A DNA stretch of 63,800 nt from Nodosilinea sp. LEGE 07298 (GTDB taxonomy: Bacteria > Cyanobacteriota > Cyanobacteriia > Phormidesmidales > Phormidesmidaceae), in NCBI RefSeq assembly GCF_015207265.1, contig NZ_JADEXE010000003.1, forward strand, positions 1 to 63,800. The letters are read 5' to 3'. Of this stretch, positions 54,934 through 63,009 are shown in pieces. The first letter of the stretch is position 1, and each line of letters starts with the position of its first letter. The notes under the pieces are model-generated. The model searched no databases and was not told where the DNA came from. It saw nothing but the letters and a program-made list of their open reading frames with translations. The translations under genes were made by a program, and so were the position numbers.

Positions 54934-55385
54934 TGCTGCCTATTGCATTGAGCTTAATTGCAGCAGCCTGGATGAGTTTTATGATTCAATCCTACCCGTT
55001 ACGGCGCTGGCCTCAAGCTGTGGGGCTAGGTGGCATTGCTTTGGTGGCACTGCTGGCGTTTGGGTGTAGCCCCAATCCTTCAGATGCTGGTGTTAGCAGT
55101 AGTTACGAAGCCCAGCTTGCCCAGCATTTGACTGCCACAGGTGGGGTCATGTACGGGGCTTACTGGTGCCCCCACTGCGCCGACCAAAAGGCCATGTTCC
55201 AGAATGCTGTCGATCAGCTGTCCTACGTAGAATGTGCCGCCGATGGCGATAATCCTCAGCCTGAGCTTTGTCAGCAGAAGGGCATTGAAGGCTATCCCAC
55301 CTGGGAAATTGACGGTCAGCTGTATCCAGGGGTGCAGTCGCTCGATGAACTTGCTGATCTATCGGGCTTCTCGGCCCCTCAATAG
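54933..55385 (+). CDS. Thioredoxin-fold protein with CPHC motif, possibly membrane-anchored
   Basis: A 150-residue protein. The first 45 residues contain two hydrophobic stretches (IALSLIAAAWMSFMI and GLGGIALVALLAFGCS), the latter close to a lipobox, so it is probably anchored and faces the lumen or periplasm. The rest matches the thioredoxin-like domain that is fused to VKOR in cyanobacterial and plant disulfide-forming enzymes: YGAYWCPHCADQKAMF (CPHC active site), YVECAADGDNPQPELC and GYPTWEIDGQ. No VKOR domain is present here. It may be a redox partner for thylakoid-lumen proteins. Start ATG 54933, or GTG 54930. It overlaps tsaD. Confidence 0.75.
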   Translation: MLPIALSLIAAAWMSFMIQSYPLRRWPQAVGLGGIALVALLAFGCSPNPSDAGVSSSYEAQLAQHLTATGGVMYGAYWCPHCADQKAMFQNAVDQLSYVECAADGDNPQPELCQQKGIEGYPTWEIDGQLYPGVQSLDELADLSGFSAPQ

Positions 55386-55491
55386 CGTTTTTCCAGTGTT
55401 TTTTGTAGCTTTGGTAAGCCCACCGCCATCAGTCGATAGCTTGCTCAAGCCTTGATCAACGTTTCGATTCTCTATAAGTCACGTACAGCCG

Positions 55492-55839
55492 TTGCATAAC
55501 CCTAGCTCCCATCCCCACCCCCACCTGCACGAGGTTGATATCACCGCCGACAGCGGCGCTCATCCCCACGTGCACGATCCGGAGTCGCTGCGGCGCATTG
55601 TCAATCGCCTGGCTCGCATCGAGGGCCACATTCGTGGCATTAAGACCATGGTGCAGGAAAGTCGCCCCTGCCCTGACGTGCTGGTGCAGGTAGCGGCAGT
55701 GCGGGGGGCACTCGATCGCGTGGCCCGCATCATTCTCGATGAGCATTTAACTGAGTGTATTGGCCGCGCAGCCGAAGACGGCAACATCGAAGAAGAAATT
55801 GCTGAACTTAAAGCAGCCCTCGATCGCTTTTTGCCCTAG
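55492..55839 (+). CDS. CsoR/InrS-family metal-sensing repressor
   Basis: A 115-residue DUF156-type regulator, four-helix bundle, that releases DNA on metal binding. Conserved segments: LRRIVNRLARIEGHIRGIKTM (about 33-53), RPCPDVLVQVAAVRGALDRV (about 59-78) and EHLTECI. The metal ligands are Cys60, His85 and Cys89. With a His-rich N-terminus (HPHPHLH; His28) the H-C-H-C pattern and spacing match InrS, the nickel sensor of Synechocystis, as I recall it, more than plain CsoR. The start is TTG at 55492, chosen so that the His-rich segment is kept. No exporter gene lies beside it; its target must be elsewhere. Confidence 0.82.
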   Translation: MHNPSSHPHPHLHEVDITADSGAHPHVHDPESLRRIVNRLARIEGHIRGIKTMVQESRPCPDVLVQVAAVRGALDRVARIILDEHLTECIGRAAEDGNIEEEIAELKAALDRFLP

Positions 55840-55845
55840 CTCTCT

Positions 55846-56259
55846 TTAGGCTGGTATGAACCGGGCGTGCTCGTGCAGCAGGCGACGCTCAAACTGCCGT
55901 ACCCAGTGGCTAAAGCGATCGCTCTCTTGGGCGGTAGCAAACGTTAGCGGCTGACGTAGCAGCAGGGCAATGTATTCTTCTTTGGTGCGCACCACAATGG
56001 CGCTTTGCTGCTCTAGCTCGATGCAGATGTGAGAAAAGCCCTCTAGCTTAAGGGACGACATCAGCAGAGACTTGAGCCCCAGTGCCTGAAACACCAGCTG
56101 CACCCAGCTGGTACTTTCGTTGTCAGCGGTAATGAAATATTGCTGGGGCAGGCCGCTGAAGTCGAAAATTGCGACCCCAATAATATTTTCCAGCATGGCG
56201 TCTTGGGCGGAGATTGAAGACGCGGGCTGCGCCGGTACAGATGCCTTAGCCGTAGTCAT
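55846..56259 (-). CDS. Roadblock/LC7-like cyanobacterial protein of unknown function
   Basis: A 137-residue soluble protein. Residues about 22-105 resemble a roadblock/LC7-type alpha-beta fold: IIGVAIFDFSGLPQQYFIT, then LVFQALGLKSLLMSSL, SHICIELEQQSAIVVRT and EYIALLLRQ, the same strand-helix-strand pattern as in MglB-type proteins. Such modules often act on small GTPases or bind signalling partners. I do not know a tested function. The ATG at 56259 is chosen; a frame to 56313 adds an unlikely hydrophobic start. It converges on the metal-sensor gene with only six bases between, and is 238 bases from the adenylate cyclase gene upstream. Confidence 0.6.
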   Translation of the reverse strand: MTTAKASVPAQPASSISAQDAMLENIIGVAIFDFSGLPQQYFITADNESTSWVQLVFQALGLKSLLMSSLKLEGFSHICIELEQQSAIVVRTKEEYIALLLRQPLTFATAQESDRFSHWVRQFERRLLHEHARFIPA

Positions 56260-56496
56260 AGACTCAGAAAGGTAACACAGGATGCTAAATGAAACAGGCT
56301 GGGCGAAGACCAACCATTGGAGGAACTCCAGTTAGGTTTAGCATACCCGGCTGAGCCACTGAAATCGTGGCTAAAGATGCAGTCTGGAAAGTTTGGCAGT
56401 ATAAGACCTTACATCGGAGGTCATCGACTACCGATACGCTGGATGAAGACCGTGAGGGTTTGGGTCAAGCGATCCAATCAGTTTAGCCTGATAAGT

Positions 56497-58077
56497 CTAT
56501 CTTGAAGCCGGTTTAGGCACAGGCCGAGCCACCGTTACCGAGCTTTTTTGCCGCAGAAAATAGGTGCGCATGTGCCCTTTGCCCTTTACCCACACTTCCC
56601 CACGCAGATCTAGGGCGTGGGTATCTTTGAGGCATTGGTAGGTGGTCTCGGTTACCTGAATGTGCTCGGCCACTCCAAATGACTCCATGCGGCTGGCAGT
56701 GTTGACGGTGTCGCCCCACAGATCGTAAATGAACTTCTTGGTGCCAATCACCCCAGCGACCACTGGTCCCGTATTAATGCCAATGCGCAACCGAAAGGAC
56801 TGGCCGGTGCGATCGCTAAAAGCCTGGGCCATCGCCTGCATATCTAGAGCCATATCGGCCACGGCCTGGGCATGGTCACCGCGCTCGTGGGGTATGCCCC
56901 CTACCACCATGTAGGCATCGCCAATGGTTTTGATTTTTTCGAGCTGATGCTGCTCGGCCATGTGGTCAAACTGGGAGAAAATATCGTTAAGCAGCGCCAC
57001 CAAATCCTGAGGACTGAGATGCTCAGAGAGCTGAGTAAACTCGACAATATCGGCAAACATCACGGTGACCTCGGCAAAGTGGTCGGCAATCGTGCTGCGC
57101 CCCTGTTTGAGCCGAGTGGCAATGGGCAACGGCAAAATATTTAGCAGCAGCTGTTCCGACTTTTCTTTTTCTTCCTGCAGGGCAAGCCTGGCCTGCTCGC
57201 GCTCAGCCACTACGCCCGCCAAGATCAGGGCCGTAAACGTCAGCACGCAGATATAGGCCTGTAGATATAACAGCGCCAAATTGTGGTCTGTAGAAGCCCC
57301 TATCTTGATGATCCCCCAGGTGGCGATCACGGTGACTATGGCAGAGCCTAGAGCAGCCCAAAAAGGACTTAACCGCAGCGCTGCCCACATCACTACGGGA
57401 AAGATCATGTAATTTAAGCTGTAGTGGCTATCGGAGCTACAGAACACATACCAGCTCAGAGCGATCAAAACGGCCAGCCACAGACCGATGAGAGGTGGCG
57501 CGTAGAAATTGCGAAGCCGCCGCATCCCCTGGTGCCAGGTAATCATTAGGGAGGTAATTAAAACGACCCCAGTCACGTTGCTAATCCACCAGCTAAACCA
57601 GGCTACGGGATAGGTCGCCCAGGCCATGGGGGTTGTGAGGCAAAAGTAGGTGATGCCTACCGTAGCGCTGAAGATGGCCGGGGCTACGGCCCCCAGGCCA
57701 ATGAAAGCGCCTACATCTTTAATGCGAGAGAGAGAGTTGATGAAACCTACCCGACGCAGCAGCCAAAGCCCAATCAGGGGCTGAAGAGTGTTATTGGCGA
57801 CAGCAACGATATTCCAGTGCCAGTCTAGTCCGGAAGATGTCAGGGTAAACATGAGCGAACCCAGTGTTATCCCTGGTACCAGAGAAGCCCCCGCCAGCAG
57901 CACAACACCTTGGCTATAGCCCGCTGGTGGCCAGATGGGCAGGACAGGCTCTCCGTTACTAAATAGAAAGCTGAATTGATAGCTGAGCTTGGCTACGATG
58001 ACGTAGCCTATAGCCACGGCTAAAACACCAAGCCACCGTCGCCCCAGATGTTTAACCGACGATAAAACATTAGCCAT
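56497..58077 (-). CDS. MASE1-domain adenylate cyclase (class III)
   Basis: A 526-residue membrane protein that makes cAMP. The N-terminal about 300 residues are a MASE1 sensor with roughly eight membrane helices (GYVIVAKLSYQFSF, then LPIWPPAGYSQGVVLLAGA). A short coiled segment (REQARLALQEEKEKSEQLL) leads to the class III cyclase domain (about 325-510): VTVMFADIVEFTQLSE (metal Asp), LEKIKTIGDAYMVVGG (Lys selects adenine) and FIYDLWGDTVNTASRME (Asp selects adenine). The Lys/Asp pair indicates ATP not GTP. The ATG at 58077 with AGGA upstream is preferred to 58122. The signal sensed by MASE1 is unknown. Confidence 0.9.
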   Translation of the reverse strand: MANVLSSVKHLGRRWLGVLAVAIGYVIVAKLSYQFSFLFSNGEPVLPIWPPAGYSQGVVLLAGASLVPGITLGSLMFTLTSSGLDWHWNIVAVANNTLQPLIGLWLLRRVGFINSLSRIKDVGAFIGLGAVAPAIFSATVGITYFCLTTPMAWATYPVAWFSWWISNVTGVVLITSLMITWHQGMRRLRNFYAPPLIGLWLAVLIALSWYVFCSSDSHYSLNYMIFPVVMWAALRLSPFWAALGSAIVTVIATWGIIKIGASTDHNLALLYLQAYICVLTFTALILAGVVAEREQARLALQEEKEKSEQLLLNILPLPIATRLKQGRSTIADHFAEVTVMFADIVEFTQLSEHLSPQDLVALLNDIFSQFDHMAEQHQLEKIKTIGDAYMVVGGIPHERGDHAQAVADMALDMQAMAQAFSDRTGQSFRLRIGINTGPVVAGVIGTKKFIYDLWGDTVNTASRMESFGVAEHIQVTETTYQCLKDTHALDLRGEVWVKGKGHMRTYFLRQKSSVTVARPVPKPASR

Positions 58078-58507
58078 GGGTAATCCTAATGGAACTATGA
58101 CCCCCTTCGGCATCCGGCTCATTCAAGCTGGAACACCCCGAATCTAATGGGTTGAACAGTGGTAATAGTGACTCTGATTAAATCAGTAGCGGGGCCAAAA
58201 TTAGCTGCTCTACATTAAGTCTTAGCGTTGTCCGTTTTAGGATGAGCTTAGCTGCTAGGTTTCCAGCTTGCCCGCCCCTCAGTCTAGCCTTCACGGAAAT
58301 TGGGTTAAATTCCGCATTGGTTTAGCCTTATGACCGCAGAACGTGAACGTTTTTTTGACTTTAGGTTGATTGGCCAAAAAACATTAAGGAACCCGTAGAC
58401 GCTGTTCAAAGGGTCGCTAAAAATCGTATGGTTTTCAAAGGACGCCGCCCCTCTACAGCGGCTTTCATTTCAACTTATTTGTGTTCGTAAGCGACTCAGT
58501 ATTGTCT
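58078..58507. other. Divergent spacer between the cyclase and acsA
   Basis: 430 bases containing no supported gene. The middle is AT-rich (T7 run near 58352), as expected for promoters of both divergent genes. I see no CRP-type TGTGA-N6-TCACA dyad, although the neighbouring gene makes cAMP. Confidence 0.35.
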
Positions 58508-60475
58508 ATGGCTTCCCCCACCATCGAATCGGTTCTACACGAAAATCGCCTATTTCCCCCTGCCGATGAGTTTATACAAGATGCCTCTATCAAGAGCATG
58601 GAGGAGTATCGTGCATTGGCTGAGCGGGCAGCGGCTGATCCCGCTAAGTTTTGGGCCGATTTGGCCACCCAGGAACTGCACTGGTTTAAGCCGTGGGATA
58701 CGGTGCTTGACTGGCAGCCCCCGTTTGCCAAGTGGTTTGTGGGGGGCAAAATCAATATTTCCTACAACTGTTTAGACCGCCACCTAACTACCTGGCGGCG
58801 CAACAAAGCTGCCCTGATCTGGGAGGGTGAGCCGGGCGATAGCCGCACCCTTACCTACGCCCAGCTGCATCGAGAAGTGTGCCAAGTGGCCAATGTGCTG
58901 AAGGGGTTGGGGGTGCAAAAGGGCGATCGCGTCGGCATCTACATGCCGATGGTGCCCGAGGCGGCGATCGCGATGCTGGCCTGTGCCCGCATTGGCGCAC
59001 CCCACACCGTTATCTTTGGCGGCTTTAGCGCCGAGGCCCTTAAAGACCGCCTCAACGACGCCGAGGCTAAAGTGGTGATCACTGCCGACGGCGGCTTCCG
59101 CAAAGACAAAGTGATCCCGCTTAAAGCGGCGGTTGACCAGGCCCTGGAGGGCGGCAGTGTGCCCAGCGTCTCTAGCGTGCTGGTGGTGCAGCGCACTAAA
59201 GAAGACATTCCCATGGTCGAAGGGCGCGACCACTGGTGGCACGAGCTGCAGGCTACCGCCTCGGCCCACTGCCCGCCAGAAGAAATGGACGCCGAAGACC
59301 TGCTGTTTATCCTCTACACCAGCGGTACTACGGGCAAGCCAAAAGGGGTAGTACACACCACGGGCGGCTACAATCTCTACACCCACACCACCTTTAAGTG
59401 GGCCTTTGACATCAAAGACACCGATGTCTACTGGTGTACGGCCGATGTCGGCTGGATTACTGGCCACAGCTACATTGTCTACGGCCCCCTGTCGAACGGG
59501 GCCACCACAATGATGTATGAAGGGGTGCCCCGCCCTTCTAATCCGGGCTGCTTCTGGGATGTGATTGAGAAGTATGGGGTGACCATTTTCTACACCGCGC
59601 CTACGGCCATTCGCGCCTTTATTAAAATGGGCGACGAGCTGCCCAAGGCCCGCGATCTGTCGTCGCTGCGGCTGCTGGGCACGGTGGGCGAACCGATCAA
59701 CCCCGAAGCCTGGATGTGGTATCACCAGGTGATTGGCGGCGAGCGCTGCCCGATTGTCGATACCTGGTGGCAGACGGAGACCGGCGGTTTTATAATTACG
59801 CCGCTGCCGGGGGCGATCGCCACTAAACCCGGTTCTGCTACCCTACCCTTCCCCGGTATTTTGGCCGATGTGGTGGATTTGGAGGGCAACCCTGTAGCCC
59901 CTGGCGAGGGCGGCTACCTGGTGATCAAGCACCCCTGGCCCAGCATGATGCGCACCGTCTACGGTGACGACGATCGCTTTCGCCGCACCTACTGGGAGCA
60001 CATTGCCCCAGTGGATGGTCAGTACCTTTACTTTGCGGGCGATGGTGCCCGTAAAGATGCCGATGGCTACTTCTGGGTGATGGGCCGCGTCGATGACGTG
60101 ATCAATGTATCGGGGCACCGCCTTGGCACTATGGAGGTCGAGTCAGCTCTCGTCTCGCATCCCGCTGTGGCCGAGGCCGCCGTGGTAGGCCGCAAAGACG
60201 AGGTCAAGGGCGAAGACATTTTTGCCTTTGTTATTTTAGAGGGCCACTACAGCCCCAGCGATGAGCTGAAGCAGCAGCTCAAGCAGCATGTGGTGAATGA
60301 AATTGGGGTGATTGCCCGGCCCGGCGAAATTCAGTTTGCCGATGCTCTGCCCAAAACGCGATCGGGCAAGATCATTCGCCGCTTTTTGCGCAATTTGGCC
60401 AGTGGTGAGGCGATCGCAGGCGATGCCTCCACCATGGAAGACCAAAGCGTACTCGATCAGCTGCGTCAGAGCTAA
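58508..60475 (+). CDS. acsA: Acetyl-CoA synthetase (AMP-forming)
   Basis: Activates acetate to acetyl-CoA via acetyl-AMP. The 655-residue protein starts [20 protein letters not shown] and shows the adenylate-forming motifs [20 protein letters not shown] (A3, about 264-283), [39 protein letters not shown] (A5, about 412-430), [20 protein letters not shown] and the C-terminal [14 protein letters not shown] with the lysine that is acetylated in regulation of Acs elsewhere. I chose the ATG at 58508; the upstream ATG at 58481 adds nine residues. Length is normal. The downstream gene-poor stretch carries a MITE-like element. Confidence 0.96.
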   Translation: MASPTIESVLHENRLFPPADEFIQDASIKSMEEYRALAERAAADPAKFWADLATQELHWFKPWDTVLDWQPPFAKWFVGGKINISYNCLDRHLTTWRRNKAALIWEGEPGDSRTLTYAQLHREVCQVANVLKGLGVQKGDRVGIYMPMVPEAAIAMLACARIGAPHTVIFGGFSAEALKDRLNDAEAKVVITADGGFRKDKVIPLKAAVDQALEGGSVPSVSSVLVVQRTKEDIPMVEGRDHWWHELQATASAHCPPEEMDAEDLLFILYTSGTTGKPKGVVHTTGGYNLYTHTTFKWAFDIKDTDVYWCTADVGWITGHSYIVYGPLSNGATTMMYEGVPRPSNPGCFWDVIEKYGVTIFYTAPTAIRAFIKMGDELPKARDLSSLRLLGTVGEPINPEAWMWYHQVIGGERCPIVDTWWQTETGGFIITPLPGAIATKPGSATLPFPGILADVVDLEGNPVAPGEGGYLVIKHPWPSMMRTVYGDDDRFRRTYWEHIAPVDGQYLYFAGDGARKDADGYFWVMGRVDDVINVSGHRLGTMEVESALVSHPAVAEAAVVGRKDEVKGEDIFAFVILEGHYSPSDELKQQLKQHVVNEIGVIARPGEIQFADALPKTRSGKIIRRFLRNLASGEAIAGDASTMEDQSVLDQLRQS

Positions 60476-60500
60476 CCCTGAGCTGGATCGTAACTCTCCC

Positions 60501-60629
60501 CTGAGCGAAGTCGTTGGCGGAGCCGCCCCAGAGGGGCTAGGGGACTTTCCCCGGTGGGTTTTGGCTTTCTCCCTTTGGGAGACGCTTCACGTTGGCGAAG
60601 CCTGCCGAAAGGCTTACGACTTCGCTCAG
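60501..60629. mobile_element. 129-bp MITE-like element with 14-bp terminal inverted repeats
   Basis: CTGAGCGAAGTCGT (60501-60514) and ACGACTTCGCTCAG (60616-60629) are perfect inverted repeats. Between them are smaller palindromes: CTCCCTTTGGGAG (near 60580) and AAGCCT/AGGCTT (60599 and 60610). The shape and the GGCGAAGCCTGCC text recall small dispersed cyanobacterial repeats. No target-site duplication was confirmed and no protein is encoded. It starts 25 bases after the acsA stop. Confidence 0.6.
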
Positions 60630-60812
60630 CCAGCCTAGTACTTTGCGGCACAAGTTTAGATACTATTCTCAGGGGGCTAGGGAGCAGGGGAGCTAGGGAG
60701 CCAAGCAATTCGGAATGGTTGGCATATTTCAGCCGTCGAGTACTAGAGTCAGGGACGCTTACGCTAGCTCTAGCCTAATGAGGCCTGAAAATTGGGCTAA
60801 AGCTCTCACAGC

Positions 60813-60856
60813 AAAAGGCACAGCAGCATCGGTTATGAAGTGCTGCTGTGCCTTTT
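60813..60856. terminator. Perfect 16-bp hairpin with A/T flanks
   Basis: AAAAGGCACAGCAGCA (60813-60828) pairs exactly with TGCTGCTGTGCCTTTT (60841-60856) around a 12-base loop. It is a strong Rho-independent terminator for either strand. No gene ends nearby (acsA ends 338 bases earlier), so it may end an acsA transcript that reads through the MITE, or a small RNA. Confidence 0.75.
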
Positions 60857-61357
60857 ATCAATCTCTAACATCATTTTTTGACATAGCTGAGAACAGAAAC
60901 CGAGAGCAGATCGGGGATGTTGATCGGGAAGACAGGTTTTGCCAATGCAAAGCCCCCTGAAGAAGTAAGTGTTGGGACGATAACCATAAATAATTGCGCG
61001 GCTCAGTTGACCTTAAATTCAACCTTACTTTTGTTGATAGTAAGCCATGGTAAAAGAACCCTGACGGCAAAAAATATCTTCAAATATTTACAGGACCATC
61101 GCTAGACAATGGATCTATGCCTTAAGGTACATGCCAATCTAACTCAAGCAAGGTAGTAAGTTTAAAGCCTTAGCTCCATCCGCAAGTATGGCGTTGCTCT
61201 CTCACCGCAACCCTCTCCCATACATACTTGGCTAGCGTTACAGATCTCATAGGATAAAAGCCCAAAAGCTCCGTTTCCCAATAGGGGAGTTTAGGCAAGA
61301 AAGCTACCCTTCCGGTCGGAAGACGGCTCAGTATTGCACGAAATAGAGAATAGGGGT

Positions 61358-61381
61358 GTAGCTGCCGAACTCGGCAGCTAC
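61358..61381. other. Perfect 10-bp hairpin
   Basis: GTAGCTGCCG (61358-61367) and CGGCAGCTAC (61372-61381) with an AACT loop. The flank CGTTTACT on the plus side is only weakly T-rich, so it may be a terminator or part of a structured RNA. Confidence 0.5.
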
Positions 61382-61635
61382 CGTTTACTAGTCAATTTAA
61401 TACCGATGGCCTAGCCAGAACTGAGCTGACTAAACGATTACCCTACCACTTCAAGAAAACTGACGATACAGCAGTAGTCGGCATCGTCAGAGTGAGCTTT
61501 TCTAACGCTGTCTTGGTCAAAGGGTGAGTAACGGTCAAGCGGAGATCATCAGTAAAAGCTCATCTAAATCATCTGTTTTTCAAATGACACCTTTTGACGT
61601 CGCAACTATAATTGACTGTGCGAATAAGCAGATTT

Positions 61636-61659
61636 ATTTGCTATTATTCATTTGCTATT
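61636..61659 (+). promoter_or_regulatory. Direct repeats ATTTGCTATT upstream of cyAbrB
   Basis: ATTTGCTATT occurs at 61636-61645 and again at 61650-61659, a 14-base period, about 90 bases before the cyAbrB start and shortly after TTGACT. The repeats may be a binding site for a regulator, possibly cyAbrB itself. Confidence 0.4.
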
Positions 61660-61747
61660 GCTCAACGGTTGTCGCCCCTATTCGCGGGCCGACCCGTTGC
61701 TTTTCACTATCCAGCTTCACGTCTATCACAAGGATTTTCCCTGTACA

Positions 61748-62128
61748 ATGGCAGAAAAACCAACGCCTCTGACCGGTAAAGCACTGCTTCAGAGGGTCAA
61801 AGACCTTTCGGACCTCACCAAGCGCGAAACGGCTAAAGAATGCGGCTACTACACCCTTACAAAAGAAAATCAGGTACGGGTCAACCTTTCTGGCTTTTAT
61901 GATGCTCTTTTAGAGGCTAAAGGCATTAATCTTGATCCTGAAAGCAGCAAAGATGGCCGGGGTCGCGAAGCTACCTATCGGGTTAGCGTCCACAAAAATG
62001 GTCAAATTGTGATTGGGGCTACCTACACTCAAGAAATGGGCCTCAAGTCGGGTGATGAGTTTGAAATTAAGCTGGGTTACAAGCACATTCACCTAAAGCA
62101 GCTTGACGCCGACTCGGACGAAGAATAG
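61748..62128 (+). CDS. cyAbrB-family transcriptional regulator
   Basis: A 126-residue DNA-binding protein of the cyanobacterial AbrB family, which carries the AbrB-like domain at the C-terminus. It starts MAEKPTPLTGKALLQRVKDL and contains KRETAKECGYYTL, then the DNA-binding part KDGRGREATYRVSVHKNGQI and GDEFEIKLGYKHIHLKQL. Family members (cyAbrB1 and cyAbrB2) coordinate carbon and nitrogen metabolism and control, among others, carbon-uptake and hydrogenase genes; I cannot assign it firmly to one subgroup. The ATG at 61748 fits the family; the longer frame to 61652 does not. The CPBP frame starts 12 bases downstream. Confidence 0.9.
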   Translation: MAEKPTPLTGKALLQRVKDLSDLTKRETAKECGYYTLTKENQVRVNLSGFYDALLEAKGINLDPESSKDGRGREATYRVSVHKNGQIVIGATYTQEMGLKSGDEFEIKLGYKHIHLKQLDADSDEE

Positions 62129-62133
62129 TACGG

Positions 62134-62149
62134 ATTTACCATGGTAAAT
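62134..62149. promoter_or_regulatory. 16-bp perfect palindrome at the CPBP start
   Basis: ATTTACCATGGTAAAT is self-complementary without a spacer and contains the ATG at 62141, which is the likely original start of the CPBP gene. It could bind a dimeric regulator or fold as a small stem in the cyAbrB-CPBP transcript. Confidence 0.4.
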
Positions 62150-62202
62150 GTGTCGGTGAATATGTTGGCGATCGCCCATCTGGCTGTTTTTTTTTAAGCT
62201 GG
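62141..62202 (+). other. Displaced 5' coding segment of the CPBP gene with a T9 tract
   Basis: From ATG 62141 the frame reads MVNVSVNMLAIAHLAVFF and stops at TAA just after nine T (62187-62195). One more T, or a minus-one slip on the run, would join it to the next frame so that VFF continues into LSWMALGIPASLL and the known CPBP part. The combined segment would form the first membrane helix. So either the gene is interrupted, or expression uses slippage, or the base count is a sequencing error. Confidence 0.65.
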
Positions 62203-63009
62203 ATGGCCCTGGGCATTCCAGCTAGTCTGCTGGTTGCTCGCATCGGTCAAATTCCACTGACTTACCCAGTTGCCCAGCAGCACAAACTGCCCCTGCTGCT
62301 ACCGCTATACCTGCTGGCTCCGGTGGCGGTTGAAATCCACCGCCGCCTAGAGGCAGGCACCTGGTCTGATTACGGCATCGCCTGGAATCAGACCTTTTGG
62401 ACGCTGATGCTGGTAGGCTTTGCGATCGCGGCGAGCGGCGTAGTTGCTCTTGTCGCGCTACAGGTGGGCTTGGGCTGGCGCAGGTGGCAGTCTTTCGCTC
62501 AGGCCCCTATTACTAAATCAAAGAGTCCCGAGGCTTTGGGGCCTAACCAGGATGCTCCCGCACCTTCGCCAGGGGTAGTGCTGCTTGCGGTGCTACCCCT
62601 GGCGCTGTTTGTGGGCTGGATTGAAGAACTGATCTTTCGGGGCGTGTTAGTGAATGGGCTGGGTCAGGCGTGGCCCGTTTGGCTAATGGCGATCGCCGTT
62701 AGCCTCATTTTTGCCGTCTCTCACCTGGTCTGGGATGGCCCCGCTGGAGCGCCTCAGCTGCCGGGGTTGACGGTGATGGGGGCCGTGCTGCTGCTGGCTC
62801 GCTGGGTCGCAGGCGGCAGCCTGGGGCTGGCCTGGGGGCTGCATGCCGGGTGGGTATTTGCAATCGCTGCGATCGACGCCCTGGCGCTGCTCAAACCCGG
62901 CAAAGATGGCCCCGTTTGGCTGGTGGGGCTACCCGATCAGCCGCTGACGGGGGCGCTGCCGATGGGGCTGCTGGTACTGACAGGGGTGGGGCTATGGGTA
63001 TTCGGGTGA
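62203..63009 (+). CDS. CPBP (Abi/CAAX)-family intramembrane metalloprotease, main part
   Basis: A 268-residue membrane protein. The catalytic motifs are present: VGWIEELIFRGVLVNGL (about residues 145-161, EExxxR), FAVSHLVWDG (about 168) and LGLAWGLHAGWVFA (about 205), giving the two Glu and His residues of the family. Eukaryotic relatives (Rce1) process CAAX proteins; bacterial ones act in bacteriocin immunity or unknown processing. Starting at ATG 62203 would remove most of the first membrane helix; see the upstream T9 segment. It overlaps the convergent cobL gene by 18 bases. Probably co-transcribed with cyAbrB. Confidence 0.8.
   Translation: MALGIPASLLVARIGQIPLTYPVAQQHKLPLLLPLYLLAPVAVEIHRRLEAGTWSDYGIAWNQTFWTLMLVGFAIAASGVVALVALQVGLGWRRWQSFAQAPITKSKSPEALGPNQDAPAPSPGVVLLAVLPLALFVGWIEELIFRGVLVNGLGQAWPVWLMAIAVSLIFAVSHLVWDGPAGAPQLPGLTVMGAVLLLARWVAGGSLGLAWGLHAGWVFAIAAIDALALLKPGKDGPVWLVGLPDQPLTGALPMGLLVLTGVGLWVFG

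Larger units (their letters stand above)
60857..61747. other. Gene-poor stretch before cyAbrB
   Basis: About 890 bases with no supported gene. It holds the GTAGCTGCCG hairpin (61358-61381), a small CTTCCG/CGGAAG stem near 61309, a TTGACT (61612) and two direct repeats (61636-61659) that probably belong to the cyAbrB promoter region. Small RNAs are possible here, but no known family was recognised. Confidence 0.4.

Noticed and set aside
58784-59725. 313-codon open frame on the minus strand, opposite acsA
   Set aside because: A high-GC shadow of acsA with low-complexity His/Gly-rich translation and no recognisable domain.
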